NCBI GenBank assembly: GCA_049840875.1
Contig: JASGJE010000019.1
Location: 620,001 to 684,000, forward strand
DNA from: JAFDYH01 sp049840875
GTDB taxonomy: Bacteria > Bacteroidota > Bacteroidia > Chitinophagales > Chitinophagaceae
DNA length: 64,000 nucleotides
Reading direction: 5' to 3'
Made by a program: the position numbers and the translations under genes. The notes beneath the pieces were generated by a model. The model ran no database searches. It was not told the DNA's origin and worked only from the letters and a program-made list of their open reading frames with translations. Below are positions 43,648 to 52,954 of this stretch, one piece after another. Numbering within the stretch: the first letter of the stretch is position 1; each line of letters opens with the position of its first letter.

Positions 43648-45183
43648 ATGAAAGGAAACCGGCTGACTGTTTATATTCTCATCGCGATGTTATTAGGCAT
43701 CGCTGTCGGTTATTTCATTAACAGATACGGTCAAGGAGAAGAAATCTCATACTCGCCGGCAAAGGATTATACTGGCACCGACACCATTAGTTTACGTATC
43801 GGTAAGAAAGTCTTATTTCAAGACATTATCGTTGTTAAAGATTCGATTTCCTTCAAGCGTATTTCAGATAGCCTCAATCGACTTCGTGATGAGTCATCCT
43901 TTCTAAAATGGGTTGTCATTTCAAATAGTAATAAAAGTTATCGTCACCGGTATGCGCACTATGCCGAAGATGAAGGAGTTCACTTTGGTGGTATCGTTAC
44001 AGGACCGAAGCATGGAACAGCATTTGTTACATCGGTTCAAACATTCTCCGATAATATAAAGCTCCTCACGACCATCTTTCTGCGGCTTGTCCAGATGATC
44101 ATTGCACCGTTGGTATTTTGCACGTTGGTTGTTGGTATTGCAAAACTTGGCGATCTGAAAACTGTTGGCAGGGTAGGGGGCAAAGCTTTACTATGGTTTG
44201 TATCAGCATCGTTGGCAAGTCTTTTACTGGGAATGTTACTGGTAAACTTATTCAAACCTGGCGCTGCAATTGACCTTAGTAATGCGGATACAGCGGGAGC
44301 AAAAGATTTGATCGGAAAAACACAGGAATTTTCACTTGCAAAATTTGTAGAGCACGTTTTCCCAAAAAGTGTTTTCGAAGCAATGGCCAACAATGAAATA
44401 CTGCAATTGGTAGTATTCAGCATTTTCTTTGGCGTTGCGGCGACTGCATTACATGAATATGCAAAGCCATTGATCAAAGCATTGGATGTTGCATCGCATA
44501 TCATTTTAAAGATGGTTGGATATGTAATGAATTTTGCACCGCTTGGTGTATTCGGCGCTATCGCAGCTGTCATTGCAACGAAAGGATTGGGCGTATTTAT
44601 TTTTTACGGCCAATATCTTCTGTATTTCCTCATAGGCATCGCTTTATTGTGGGTTGTTTTACTGAGTGTTGGATTTTTAATATTGGGAAAAAGGGTACAG
44701 GAGCTTTTAAAAAGAATTGCACAACCTTTACTGATCGCGTTCAGTACAACAAGCAGCGAGGCGGTATTTCCTAAATTAACAGAAGAACTTGAACGTTTTG
44801 GTTGCCGCGATAAAGTTGTATCCTTCATTCTTCCATTAGGATATTCATTCAATCTTGATGGGAGTATGATGTACATGACCTTTGCGAGTATTGCTATTGC
44901 ACAGGCTTACGGCATTCACATGGACATAGGCACACAATTGACTATGTTAATCGTATTAATGCTCACCAGCAAAGGAATTGCCGGTGTGCCACGTGCATCA
45001 TTGGTGGTAGTTACAGCCACCTGTGCAATGTTTAAAATTCCGCCCGAAGGAATTGCATTAATATTGCCGATCGATCATTTTTGTGACATGTTCAGAAGCA
45101 TGACGAATGTTCTTGGTAATGGGTTAGCAACAAGTGTGGTAAGTAAATGGGAAGGTGAACTTGCCGCACCAAAAGAAAACTGA
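43648..45183 (+). CDS. dicarboxylate/amino acid:cation symporter
   Basis: This is a 511-residue protein. KLLTTIFLRLVQMIIAPLVFCTLVVGIAKL and FILPLGYSFNLDGSMMYMT are signature parts of the DAACS/GltP family (the latter the transport-site NxD region). Homologues have about 420 residues. The extra roughly 80-100 are a hydrophilic insert between the first two helices (about residues 25-115), a periplasmic loop common in Bacteroidota members. It begins a three-gene plus-strand membrane cluster (spacings 29 and 7 bases). Confidence 0.88.
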   Translation: MKGNRLTVYILIAMLLGIAVGYFINRYGQGEEISYSPAKDYTGTDTISLRIGKKVLFQDIIVVKDSISFKRISDSLNRLRDESSFLKWVVISNSNKSYRHRYAHYAEDEGVHFGGIVTGPKHGTAFVTSVQTFSDNIKLLTTIFLRLVQMIIAPLVFCTLVVGIAKLGDLKTVGRVGGKALLWFVSASLASLLLGMLLVNLFKPGAAIDLSNADTAGAKDLIGKTQEFSLAKFVEHVFPKSVFEAMANNEILQLVVFSIFFGVAATALHEYAKPLIKALDVASHIILKMVGYVMNFAPLGVFGAIAAVIATKGLGVFIFYGQYLLYFLIGIALLWVVLLSVGFLILGKRVQELLKRIAQPLLIAFSTTSSEAVFPKLTEELERFGCRDKVVSFILPLGYSFNLDGSMMYMTFASIAIAQAYGIHMDIGTQLTMLIVLMLTSKGIAGVPRASLVVVTATCAMFKIPPEGIALILPIDHFCDMFRSMTNVLGNGLATSVVSKWEGELAAPKEN

Positions 45184-45212
45184 TTTTAATTTTAACGTAG
45201 AAAGAAAATAAA

Positions 45213-45875
45213 ATGGGTGGAGAAAAAGGATTTATACAGCAGTTTATAGAATGGATCATTCACAATGGTGGATTGTATTTCATGTTGTTTGTCATCTTCG
45301 CAGAAACAGGATTATTCGTTGGTTTCTTTTTGCCGGGTGATTCACTGCTATTCGCCGCCGGCATTTATATGAATGACCTGGCCCGTGAATTCTTTGGTTT
45401 ACACTGGATATTCATAATTGTACTCGTAACAATAGCGTCAGTTCTTGGTAATATGGTTGGCTATTGGTTCGGATATAAAGCCGGGCCGTTATTGTTTGAA
45501 AGAAAAGAAACCTGGTTATTTAAGCGTAGACACCTGATCAGAGCGAAAGAGTTTTATGATCAATATGGTAAAGGCACCATCTTTCTTGCCAAGTTTTTGC
45601 CGATTATCCGAACATTCGCGCCAATTGTAGCGGGTATTGTAAAAATGGATAAAAAGACATTTATCTTTTACAACATTATCGGTAGTATTTGCTGGGTAAG
45701 TTCTATGATGCTCGGTGGATACTTTTTACAATCATGGGTAGAATCAAAATATGGATATAGTTTGAAAGATCATATTGAAGCTATCACCATAGTAATCATC
45801 CTTATCACTACGTTACCCGTACTTTATAAGTTAATTTTCGGCGGTAAAAAAGAAAAGCTGCCCAAACAGTCATAA
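45213..45875 (+). CDS. DedA family membrane protein
   Basis: This is a 220-residue protein. ETGLFVGFFLPGDSLLFAAG and GKGTIFLAKFLPIIRTFAPIVAGIVKM are conserved DedA motifs; the second includes the catalytic-like FxxRxxP region. DedA proteins act in membrane lipid recycling (undecaprenyl-phosphate flipping) and membrane homeostasis. It lies in a plausible operon with the symporter before and an MFS transporter after. Confidence 0.9.
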   Translation: MGGEKGFIQQFIEWIIHNGGLYFMLFVIFAETGLFVGFFLPGDSLLFAAGIYMNDLAREFFGLHWIFIIVLVTIASVLGNMVGYWFGYKAGPLLFERKETWLFKRRHLIRAKEFYDQYGKGTIFLAKFLPIIRTFAPIVAGIVKMDKKTFIFYNIIGSICWVSSMMLGGYFLQSWVESKYGYSLKDHIEAITIVIILITTLPVLYKLIFGGKKEKLPKQS

Positions 45876-45882
45876 GATAAAT

Positions 45883-47109
45883 ATGGATAAAAAAGTTTAC
45901 GGTGTCTTGTCATTGCCGGTTATTGTCGGCGCACTAGGATATTTTGTTGATATATACGATTTGCTTCTTTTTAGTATTATAAGGAAAGGAAGCCTCACCG
46001 ATTTAGGCGTAGCAGGCGACCAGGTAACTTCAGTGGGAGAAAATATTATCAGTATCCAGATGATTGGCTTGTTGATCGGCGGTATTATCTGGGGCATTAT
46101 GGGGGATAAACGAGGTCGGTTAAGCGTTTTGTTTGGTTCTATCATATTGTATTCATTAGCGAATATTGTTAACGGTTTCGTCGTTAATACCACTCAATAT
46201 GCAATTGTGCGGTTTATAGCGGGCGTTGGTCTTGCGGGAGAATTGGGAGCAGGCATCACACTTGTTTCTGAATTAATATCAAAAGAAAAGAGAGGAATAG
46301 CAACTTCGATGGTTGCCGGTATCGGGCTCACAGGTGCGGTTTTCGCATTTGTAATGAAAGAAGAATTTAGCTGGCGTACCTGTTATTTTATAGGCGGTGG
46401 CTTGGGATTGCTATTGTTGATACTTCGTATCTCTGTCTTTGAATCAGGAATGTTTACCGAAGTAAAAAAGATGAACGTGCAGCGTGGAAACTTCCTGATG
46501 TTGTTCAATAATGCTGATCGGTTTAAACGTTATTTACTAGGAATATTAATTGGATTGCCTACATGGTTTGTAATAGGAGTGTTGGTCACTTTCTCCAGCG
46601 AATTTGCAACGCAAATGGGAATTAAAGAAAAGATTGATCCGGGAAAAGCGGTTATGTTTTCTTATGCTGCGATTTCAGTGGGAGACATTCTTGTTGGCTT
46701 CGTCAGTCAATGGTTCCGCAGCCGTAAGAAAGCATTGTTTTTGTTCTATGGAATCACGGCTGTGTTTATGATTTTATTTTTTACTGTACAATGGAATGGT
46801 TCAGCTGCAATGATGTATTGGATCTGTGCAGGATTAGGGTTTGGTACTGGCTTCTGGGCAATATTCGTTACAATGGGTGCTGAACAATTCGGAACAAATA
46901 TCCGTGCTACTGCCGCTACTACTATTCCCAATATGGTCCGCGGTATGTTGGCGCTTTTTATAATTCCACTTTTCAAAGGTTTGCGATCAGTTACGGATTA
47001 CTATACGGGCGGTTGGATTGCTGCTATTATTATCATGATCATTGCAATTATTGCTGCGATAAATACAAAAGAGACTTTTGGAAAGGACTTGAATTTTGTT
47101 GAAAATTAA
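45883..47109 (+). CDS. MFS transporter
   Basis: This is a 408-residue protein with 12 predicted helices. The loop motif GIMGDKRGRLSVL (MFS signature GxxxDRxGRR) follows helix 2, and GVGLAGELGAGITLVSELISKEKRG is typical of the sugar-phosphate/aromatic acid branch. It is closely spaced to dedA (7 bases) and ends at a strong terminator. The substrate is unknown. Confidence 0.85.
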   Translation: MDKKVYGVLSLPVIVGALGYFVDIYDLLLFSIIRKGSLTDLGVAGDQVTSVGENIISIQMIGLLIGGIIWGIMGDKRGRLSVLFGSIILYSLANIVNGFVVNTTQYAIVRFIAGVGLAGELGAGITLVSELISKEKRGIATSMVAGIGLTGAVFAFVMKEEFSWRTCYFIGGGLGLLLLILRISVFESGMFTEVKKMNVQRGNFLMLFNNADRFKRYLLGILIGLPTWFVIGVLVTFSSEFATQMGIKEKIDPGKAVMFSYAAISVGDILVGFVSQWFRSRKKALFLFYGITAVFMILFFTVQWNGSAAMMYWICAGLGFGTGFWAIFVTMGAEQFGTNIRATAATTIPNMVRGMLALFIIPLFKGLRSVTDYYTGGWIAAIIIMIIAIIAAINTKETFGKDLNFVEN

Positions 47110-47136
47110 AATTCTGTTAGCAGCTTTTAAAGTTGC

Positions 47137-47178
47137 AAATGCGAAGAACCGTGTTAATTAATGCGGTTCTTCGCATTT
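47137..47178. terminator. strong rho-independent terminator
   Basis: A 15-bp stem AAATGCGAAGAACCG/CGGTTCTTCGCATTT closes a 12-base loop. It ends the symporter-dedA-MFS cluster. Confidence 0.9.
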
Positions 47179-47209
47179 ATGCAAATTACCCTGTTATCTT
47201 TGATGCCTG

Positions 47210-48025
47210 ATGAATGAAAACAAAAAAAGGAGATGGAAGAAATGGCTGACAATTATTATTGTCATTTACATTCTTGGAGGTGCAGCAATTTATTATTTGC
47301 AGGACTATGTTCTGTTTCATCCAGAACCGATGAAAAAAGAAGACCGCTATAATTTCAGTCAACCACACAAGGAGTTTAATATCCCGGTTAATAAAGAATC
47401 AAACCTGAATATTATTCAATTCACAACAAATGATTCGCTGCCGAAAGGAGTGGTTTTATATTTCCATGGAAACAAAAAAAACATTTCATGGTATGCGAGG
47501 TTCGCTCCTTATTTTACAAAGCTCAATTATGAAGTCTGGATGATCGATTATCCGGGCTTTGGAAAAAGTACTGGAGGGTTTACCGAGCAATCGCTATATC
47601 ATTGTGCAGATCAACTTTATAAATTCGCGAGAAGCCGGTTTAATGCTGATAGTATCATTGTGTATGGGAAATCATTAGGAACCTGTGTTGCTGCCCAGGT
47701 GGCAGCTACTCATAACTGCAAAAGATTAATACTGGAGACACCGTATTATAGTATGACATCGTTGGCTAATCGTTATTTATTTATGTATCCTGTAGATTGG
47801 TTGTTTAAATACAAACTACCAGAAGCAGAATATTTGCAGAAGGTTGAAGTGCCCGTTACAATGTTTCATGGCACGGATGACGGCGTGATTCCATACTCAA
47901 ACGCATCGCGTTTGAAAGAAGCTATGAAAAAGACAGACGAATTCGTTACGATCGATGGAGGAAGTCATAACGACTTATTTGATTTTCCCCAAACTATCGC
48001 AAAGATTGACTCTTTACTGAAATAA
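47210..48025 (+). CDS. membrane-anchored alpha/beta hydrolase
   Basis: This is a 271-residue protein. A basic start and a membrane helix (about 13-30) lead to an alpha/beta-hydrolase domain. The nucleophile is Ser155 in VYGKSLGT; Asp224 (GTDDGVIP) and His253 (GGSHNDL) complete the triad, and YFHGNKK provides the oxyanion motif. It is probably an esterase or lipase-like enzyme facing the periplasm. The substrate is unknown. Confidence 0.88.
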   Translation: MNENKKRRWKKWLTIIIVIYILGGAAIYYLQDYVLFHPEPMKKEDRYNFSQPHKEFNIPVNKESNLNIIQFTTNDSLPKGVVLYFHGNKKNISWYARFAPYFTKLNYEVWMIDYPGFGKSTGGFTEQSLYHCADQLYKFARSRFNADSIIVYGKSLGTCVAAQVAATHNCKRLILETPYYSMTSLANRYLFMYPVDWLFKYKLPEAEYLQKVEVPVTMFHGTDDGVIPYSNASRLKEAMKKTDEFVTIDGGSHNDLFDFPQTIAKIDSLLK

Positions 48026-48104
48026 GAATACAGAAGAAAGAAGTTAGAATTAAGAATATATTTCTCAAAGCGATTTCACGTTTGACGATTCACGTCTCAC
48101 GCCT

Positions 48105-49040
48105 TTACACCGGCACTACATTCTGTGTTTTATTCTTCCTGATTTTTTCCGGTATCGTATCTAATATCTCTTGCCGAAGTACATCAATCAGTTTTTTCTT
48201 CACAAAATTCCGATGAACAACAACACTGACTTCCCGCATCGGCGAAGGTTTTTTAAAATGCCGTATCAGTTGCATTTGTTTCAGCGGCATATCCAATGTA
48301 GCCAATTCAGGAATAATGGTAATGCCATCATTCATTTCCACCATTCTCCTTAATGTTTCGATGCTGCCGGCTTCATAGTCAAAATGACTATTCTCTTTGC
48401 TTATCTTTTGCAACTCGCAAAGATTTACTATCTGCGAACGGAAACAATGTCCTTCTTCCAGCAGCCATAATTTTTGCGGATCGATATCCTGTGGCAATAC
48501 ATAAGTCTTCTCATACACTGCATTTTTTTTCGAAACATACGCCATCAATTCTTCATAAAACAACACATATTCTTTGATGCCTGCTTCCTGCAAAGGCGTA
48601 ACGAGAATACCAGCGTCGATTTTTCCCTCCCTCAATCTTGAAATGATTAACTCTGTCATCATTTCATGAACGACTAATCGTATCGATGGATATTTTTTTG
48701 CAAAAGGCTGTATGAATAATGGCAGAAGATATGGCGCCAGCGTGGGGATAATACCAATTCTTAGCTCGCCGCTTAGAATTCCTTTTTTGTTTTGGACAGT
48801 TTCCAGTAATGAATTTTTCTCAGACAGAATCTTTCTTGCTTGTTCTATTATTTCAACGCCTGCTTCTGTTGGCATTACAGGTTGTTTGCTACGGTCAAAG
48901 ATTTTTATATCCAGTTCTTCTTCCAGTTTTTGTATTTGCATACTTAGCGTCGGCTGCGTTACAAAACATTTTTCAGCAGCCATTGCGAAGTGACGCCAGG
49001 TATCCACTGCTACGATATAGTCTAATTGTACAAAAGTCAT
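48105..49040 (-). CDS. oxyR: hydrogen peroxide sensor OxyR (LysR family)
   Basis: This is a 311-residue LysR protein. The N-terminal helix-turn-helix (FAMAAEKCFVTQPTLSMQIQKLE) is followed by the effector domain. The two redox cysteines fall exactly at Cys199 and Cys208 (EEGHCFRSQIVNLCEL), the same numbering as in the E. coli OxyR disulfide pair, so a thiol-based peroxide switch is very likely. It is divergent from katG, whose expression it should control, and 3 bases from a half-site pair. Confidence 0.95.
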   Translation of the reverse strand: MTFVQLDYIVAVDTWRHFAMAAEKCFVTQPTLSMQIQKLEEELDIKIFDRSKQPVMPTEAGVEIIEQARKILSEKNSLLETVQNKKGILSGELRIGIIPTLAPYLLPLFIQPFAKKYPSIRLVVHEMMTELIISRLREGKIDAGILVTPLQEAGIKEYVLFYEELMAYVSKKNAVYEKTYVLPQDIDPQKLWLLEEGHCFRSQIVNLCELQKISKENSHFDYEAGSIETLRRMVEMNDGITIIPELATLDMPLKQMQLIRHFKKPSPMREVSVVVHRNFVKKKLIDVLRQEILDTIPEKIRKNKTQNVVPV

Positions 49041-49043
49041 TTA

Positions 49044-49058
49044 ATAGATTTTATCTAT
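49044..49058. promoter_or_regulatory. OxyR half-site pair
   Basis: ATAG-N7-CTAT matches the first half of the OxyR consensus exactly. A weaker half-site pair (TAAA-N7-AATT) follows at the expected 7-base spacing. It lies in the 101-base oxyR-katG gap and should serve both genes: autoregulation of oxyR and activation of katG. Confidence 0.7.
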
Positions 49059-49141
49059 GACATCATAAAATTAATCAATTAGATTTATTAAAACTTTTGT
49101 CACACTTTTGTCAACTCCATAACTATAAAACTATTTAAACG

Positions 49142-51421
49142 ATGAGCGAAAACAAATCAGGCGATATCAGCAAGTGTCCTTTTCATAATGGCAATATGAA
49201 AAGTAATGTTGGCGGCAGCGGGACCCGCAACCGTGATTGGTGGCCCAATCAATTAAAGTTGAATATTCTTCGTCAGTATTCAACTTTATCCGATCCGATG
49301 GATAAAGATTTCAACTATGCCGAAGCTTTCAAAAGTCTCGATCTGGAAGCAGTTAAGAAAGATTTGCATGCCCTGATGACGGACTCGCAAGATTGGTGGC
49401 CTGCCGACTTTGGCCACTATGGTGGTTTGTTTATTCGTATGGCATGGCACAGCGCAGGCACATATCGTGTCGGTGATGGTCGTGGTGGCGCCGGTGCAGG
49501 ACAACAACGTTTCGCTCCGCTGAATAGCTGGCCGGATAATGTGAGCCTTGACAAGGCAAGAAGATTACTCTGGCCAATCAAACAGAAATACGGTAAGAAA
49601 ATCTCATGGGCTGACTTAATGATATTAGCAGGAAACATTGCGCTGGAATCAATGGGATTTAAAACGTTTGGTTTTGCCGGTGGCCGTGAAGATGTGTGGG
49701 AACCACAGGAAGATGTGTACTGGGGCGCTGAAAATACATGGTTGGGTAACGATCATCGCTATGCGAAAGGCACGAAAGGTGTTGATGCGCATGGTGTAGT
49801 CGTATCTGATGAAGACCCGCATGGCAAATTGCATTCCCGTGATTTGGAAAACCCGTTAGCTGCAGCGCATATGGGCTTGATTTATGTAAACCCGGAAGGA
49901 CCGGATGGCACACCTGATCCTATCGCTTCGGCTAAGGATATCCGTGATACATTTGGCCGCATGGCGATGAACGATGAGGAAACTGTTGCCTTGATCGCAG
50001 GTGGTCATACATTTGGTAAAACGCATGGCGCGGCACCATCTACACATGTTGATAAAGAACCTGAAGCGGCTGGTATAGAAGAGCAGGGCTTTGGCTGGAG
50101 AAATAGTTTTGGCAGTGGTAAAGGAGCAGATACTATTACCAGCGGCCTCGAAGTAACCTGGACAACAACGCCAACAAAATGGAGCAACAACTTTTTTGAA
50201 AATCTTTTTGCTTACGATTGGGAACTTACAAAAAGCCCCGGCGGGGCTCATCAGTGGGTAGCAAAAAATGCAGATGCAATTATTCCCGATGCTTATGACA
50301 AAAATAAGAAGCATAAGCCAACGATGCTTACTACCGATCTTTCATTGAGAATGGATCCGGGCTTTGAAAAAATATCAAGACGATTTTTGGAAAATCCTGA
50401 TCAGTTTGCAGATACATTTGCAAGAGCATGGTTTAAATTAACGCATCGGGATATGGGATCATTGTCCCGTTATCTCGGTTCGGATGTGCCGAAGGAAGTA
50501 TTGATATGGCAGGACCCGATACCTGCAGTGAATCATGAATTGATAAATGAAAATGATATTGAAGCATTGAAAGCAAAGCTTCTTGCTTCGGGGTTATTGA
50601 TATCAGAATTGATTGCCACTGCATGGTCTTCAGCATCTACATTCCGCGGTTCCGATAAACGCGGTGGTGCAAATGGCGCACGTATTCGTTTAGCGCCTCA
50701 AAAATCATGGGAAGCAAATAATCCTGTTCGTCTAGCTAAAGTGTTGACGGTTTTAGAAACTGTACAGAAAGGGTTTAACAGCGCTCAAACAATGGGTAAA
50801 AAAATATCACTTGCAGACTTAATTGTTTTAGCAGGATGTACAGGTATTGAGCAAGCAGCAAAAAATGCAGGCCATAGTATAAAGGTTCCATTTATACCGG
50901 GCCGTATGGATGCTTCGCAGGAGCAGACAGATGTGGAATCTGTCGGCTACCTTGAACCACAAGCTGATGGTTTCCGTAACTATCGCAAAAAAAGGATTGC
51001 TTCATCCACCGAAGAATTATTAATTGATAAAGCACAATTGTTGACTTTAACTGCGCCGGAGTTGACAGTGTTGGTTGGGGGTTTGCGTGTATTGGATACA
51101 AACTTCGATGGCTCTAAACATGGAGTATTCACACAACAACCTGGTAAACTAACAAACGATTTCTTCGTGAACCTGCTTGATATGAATACCGCATGGAAAG
51201 CAACTTCAGAAGATAAAGAATTATATCTGGGTAGTGATCGCAAAACAGGTCAGCCTAAATGGACTGCCACTCGTGCAGACCTGGTATTTGGTTCCAATTC
51301 AGAGTTAAGAGCTATTGCGGAAGTATATGCTAGCAGCGATGCAAAAGAAAAGTTTGTAAAAGACTTTGTTGCTGCATGGACCAAAGTAATGAATCTTGAT
51401 CGTTTTGATCTTGCTAAATAA
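49142..51421 (+). CDS. katG: catalase-peroxidase
   Basis: This is a 759-residue heme enzyme that removes H2O2. Catalytic residues are visible: Arg99, Trp102 and distal His103 in RMAWHSAGTYR; the Met-Tyr-Trp adduct residues Tyr248 (LIYVNPEG) and Met274; and proximal His289 in GGHTFGKTHG. Both domains of the duplicated peroxidase fold are complete. It is divergent from oxyR and ends at a clear terminator. Confidence 0.97.
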   Translation: MSENKSGDISKCPFHNGNMKSNVGGSGTRNRDWWPNQLKLNILRQYSTLSDPMDKDFNYAEAFKSLDLEAVKKDLHALMTDSQDWWPADFGHYGGLFIRMAWHSAGTYRVGDGRGGAGAGQQRFAPLNSWPDNVSLDKARRLLWPIKQKYGKKISWADLMILAGNIALESMGFKTFGFAGGREDVWEPQEDVYWGAENTWLGNDHRYAKGTKGVDAHGVVVSDEDPHGKLHSRDLENPLAAAHMGLIYVNPEGPDGTPDPIASAKDIRDTFGRMAMNDEETVALIAGGHTFGKTHGAAPSTHVDKEPEAAGIEEQGFGWRNSFGSGKGADTITSGLEVTWTTTPTKWSNNFFENLFAYDWELTKSPGGAHQWVAKNADAIIPDAYDKNKKHKPTMLTTDLSLRMDPGFEKISRRFLENPDQFADTFARAWFKLTHRDMGSLSRYLGSDVPKEVLIWQDPIPAVNHELINENDIEALKAKLLASGLLISELIATAWSSASTFRGSDKRGGANGARIRLAPQKSWEANNPVRLAKVLTVLETVQKGFNSAQTMGKKISLADLIVLAGCTGIEQAAKNAGHSIKVPFIPGRMDASQEQTDVESVGYLEPQADGFRNYRKKRIASSTEELLIDKAQLLTLTAPELTVLVGGLRVLDTNFDGSKHGVFTQQPGKLTNDFFVNLLDMNTAWKATSEDKELYLGSDRKTGQPKWTATRADLVFGSNSELRAIAEVYASSDAKEKFVKDFVAAWTKVMNLDRFDLAK

Positions 51422-51442
51422 ATAATCATCTTCTGTTTATTC

Positions 51443-51474
51443 AAAACCGTTTCACTTTAGTGAAGCGGTTTTTG
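51443..51474. terminator. bidirectional terminator
   Basis: Stem AAAACCGTTTCACT/AGTGAAGCGGTTTT (one G-T pair) with a TT loop and a T-run. It lies between the convergent katG and the Gly/Cys-tail protein gene. Confidence 0.88.
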
Positions 51475-51475
51475 T

Positions 51476-52891
51476 TTAATCACCGCCACCACCACAACCG
51501 CCACATCCCCCACCGCCGCAGCTCGATCCGCAACTGGAGCCACCACCATCACTGCCACAGCCAGAAGTTCCTACATCTGGTGAAGAATTCCATCCGTTAT
51601 TATTTTTCTTTCCAAACGTATTTTGTAGGTATTGGTATCCCGCGATTGAAGGAATGGAAGCTAAGCCAACAAATAGAAATGAGCTCACCACGGCCGCCGA
51701 ATTAAGTTGCATATTCAACGAACCATCATTAAATCTGTCTTTAAAAACTGTTTTAATAATCGACCGCTCTGACGATTTTGAAAGCAGTATTATCGAAAAA
51801 ACAAGATAAGCAACGATCATAACAAACAAATAGCTAAACGGCTTATCATTAACCGCTCCCTGTATTATTCGTAATGCACCGACAATTGAAGTAAAACAAG
51901 TAAGTACTATTCCGATAATATCCCACGATGGGGCAGCTCCATACAAGTCTGATAGCAAAGGATGATATGTTTGGTGGTCATCATAATATCTGCGTAATGT
52001 GTCAATTAAAACTATTTCGCCCTCCTGCTTTTCCTGGATTAAGGTTGGTAAAATTGGGTTGGTTTCTTCTGAAGCCTGTTCATAACGGGAAGGATAAAAC
52101 GTAAAGCTATTGCGCCATCCCGGTTCAAGTAAATTCCGATTTACAAGATCGATAACTGCGGCTTCAACCGAACGATCTCGGTTGTAAATAAATCTAGCCA
52201 ATTGATATACAGTAGCGGATTTGTCAGCATGTTCTATCACAAACCTGGTTATATTCCTGATTCTTTTTTCTGCTGCGAGATAGATTATCATGAGGGATAC
52301 TAATCCTAACATCGGATAAAACAAAAGAAATTGCGGACCGGTAAGATTAAACGGCAACACACGATCAAAAAGCGCAGCAGTAATTACAAATGGGATTATC
52401 AGAAACGGCAAAAACCATTTGTAAGAATTGATATGGCTTAGCGTATCGAGAGGTTGAGCAGGTGTATTTAAAATGGGGCCTTGCAGCCATATATCATCCG
52501 GCAGATTATAGCCAAAGAATTGTTTGTAGGCTTTCAACGTTTCTGAGTACCATTCTTCATGTTTATGATTTTCATTTGTACCCCCTTTGGAAGGATGATG
52601 ATGAATCTCTTTGCCCAATACTTTGGAACAAAATTCTTTCCAGTAGTTGTGCGTGTATGTTAAATGCAGGTGCCATGCTTCATCGACTGGCTTCGAAGGA
52701 GAAGCTCCCCGCGGCAGCACACAGCAGAGAAACATAAACTTTTTGTATTCTTCAATAACGCGGATAGTATAATCACCTGACCAGTGATTATTAAAGGCAA
52801 GTTTGTCGGAGTATTTGACACTTGCAGAAGGATCATCGATAATAAAATCCTGTATCCTTTTCCACAGATCTTTTTGTTCGTCTATTTGCAT
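51476..52891 (-). CDS. TIGR04222-type membrane protein with Gly/Cys-rich tail
   Basis: This is a 471-residue protein. The N-terminal domain has DEAWHLHLTYTHNYWKEFCSKVLGKEIHHHPSKGG, a His-rich motif of glycine-rich-domain (GRDP-like) proteins. Several membrane helices follow (about 165-215 and 315-415). The last 40 residues are almost only Gly, Cys and Ser (GCGSDGGGSSCGSSCGGGG). Families of this kind have been named 'near-uncomplex' for this tail. Function is unknown; the tail may be modified or bind metal. Confidence 0.7.
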   Translation of the reverse strand: MQIDEQKDLWKRIQDFIIDDPSASVKYSDKLAFNNHWSGDYTIRVIEEYKKFMFLCCVLPRGASPSKPVDEAWHLHLTYTHNYWKEFCSKVLGKEIHHHPSKGGTNENHKHEEWYSETLKAYKQFFGYNLPDDIWLQGPILNTPAQPLDTLSHINSYKWFLPFLIIPFVITAALFDRVLPFNLTGPQFLLFYPMLGLVSLMIIYLAAEKRIRNITRFVIEHADKSATVYQLARFIYNRDRSVEAAVIDLVNRNLLEPGWRNSFTFYPSRYEQASEETNPILPTLIQEKQEGEIVLIDTLRRYYDDHQTYHPLLSDLYGAAPSWDIIGIVLTCFTSIVGALRIIQGAVNDKPFSYLFVMIVAYLVFSIILLSKSSERSIIKTVFKDRFNDGSLNMQLNSAAVVSSFLFVGLASIPSIAGYQYLQNTFGKKNNNGWNSSPDVGTSGCGSDGGGSSCGSSCGGGGCGGCGGGGD

Positions 52892-52954
52892 TCAAAAAAC
52901 TTTATCAAAGGTAATAAGACCTTTAATGGTCAATATTAAGGAATTGTAAAGCCG

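Noticed and set aside
49142..51421. Antisense frames within katG as genes
   Set aside because: They arise from the codon structure of a strongly conserved gene and have no start or domain support.
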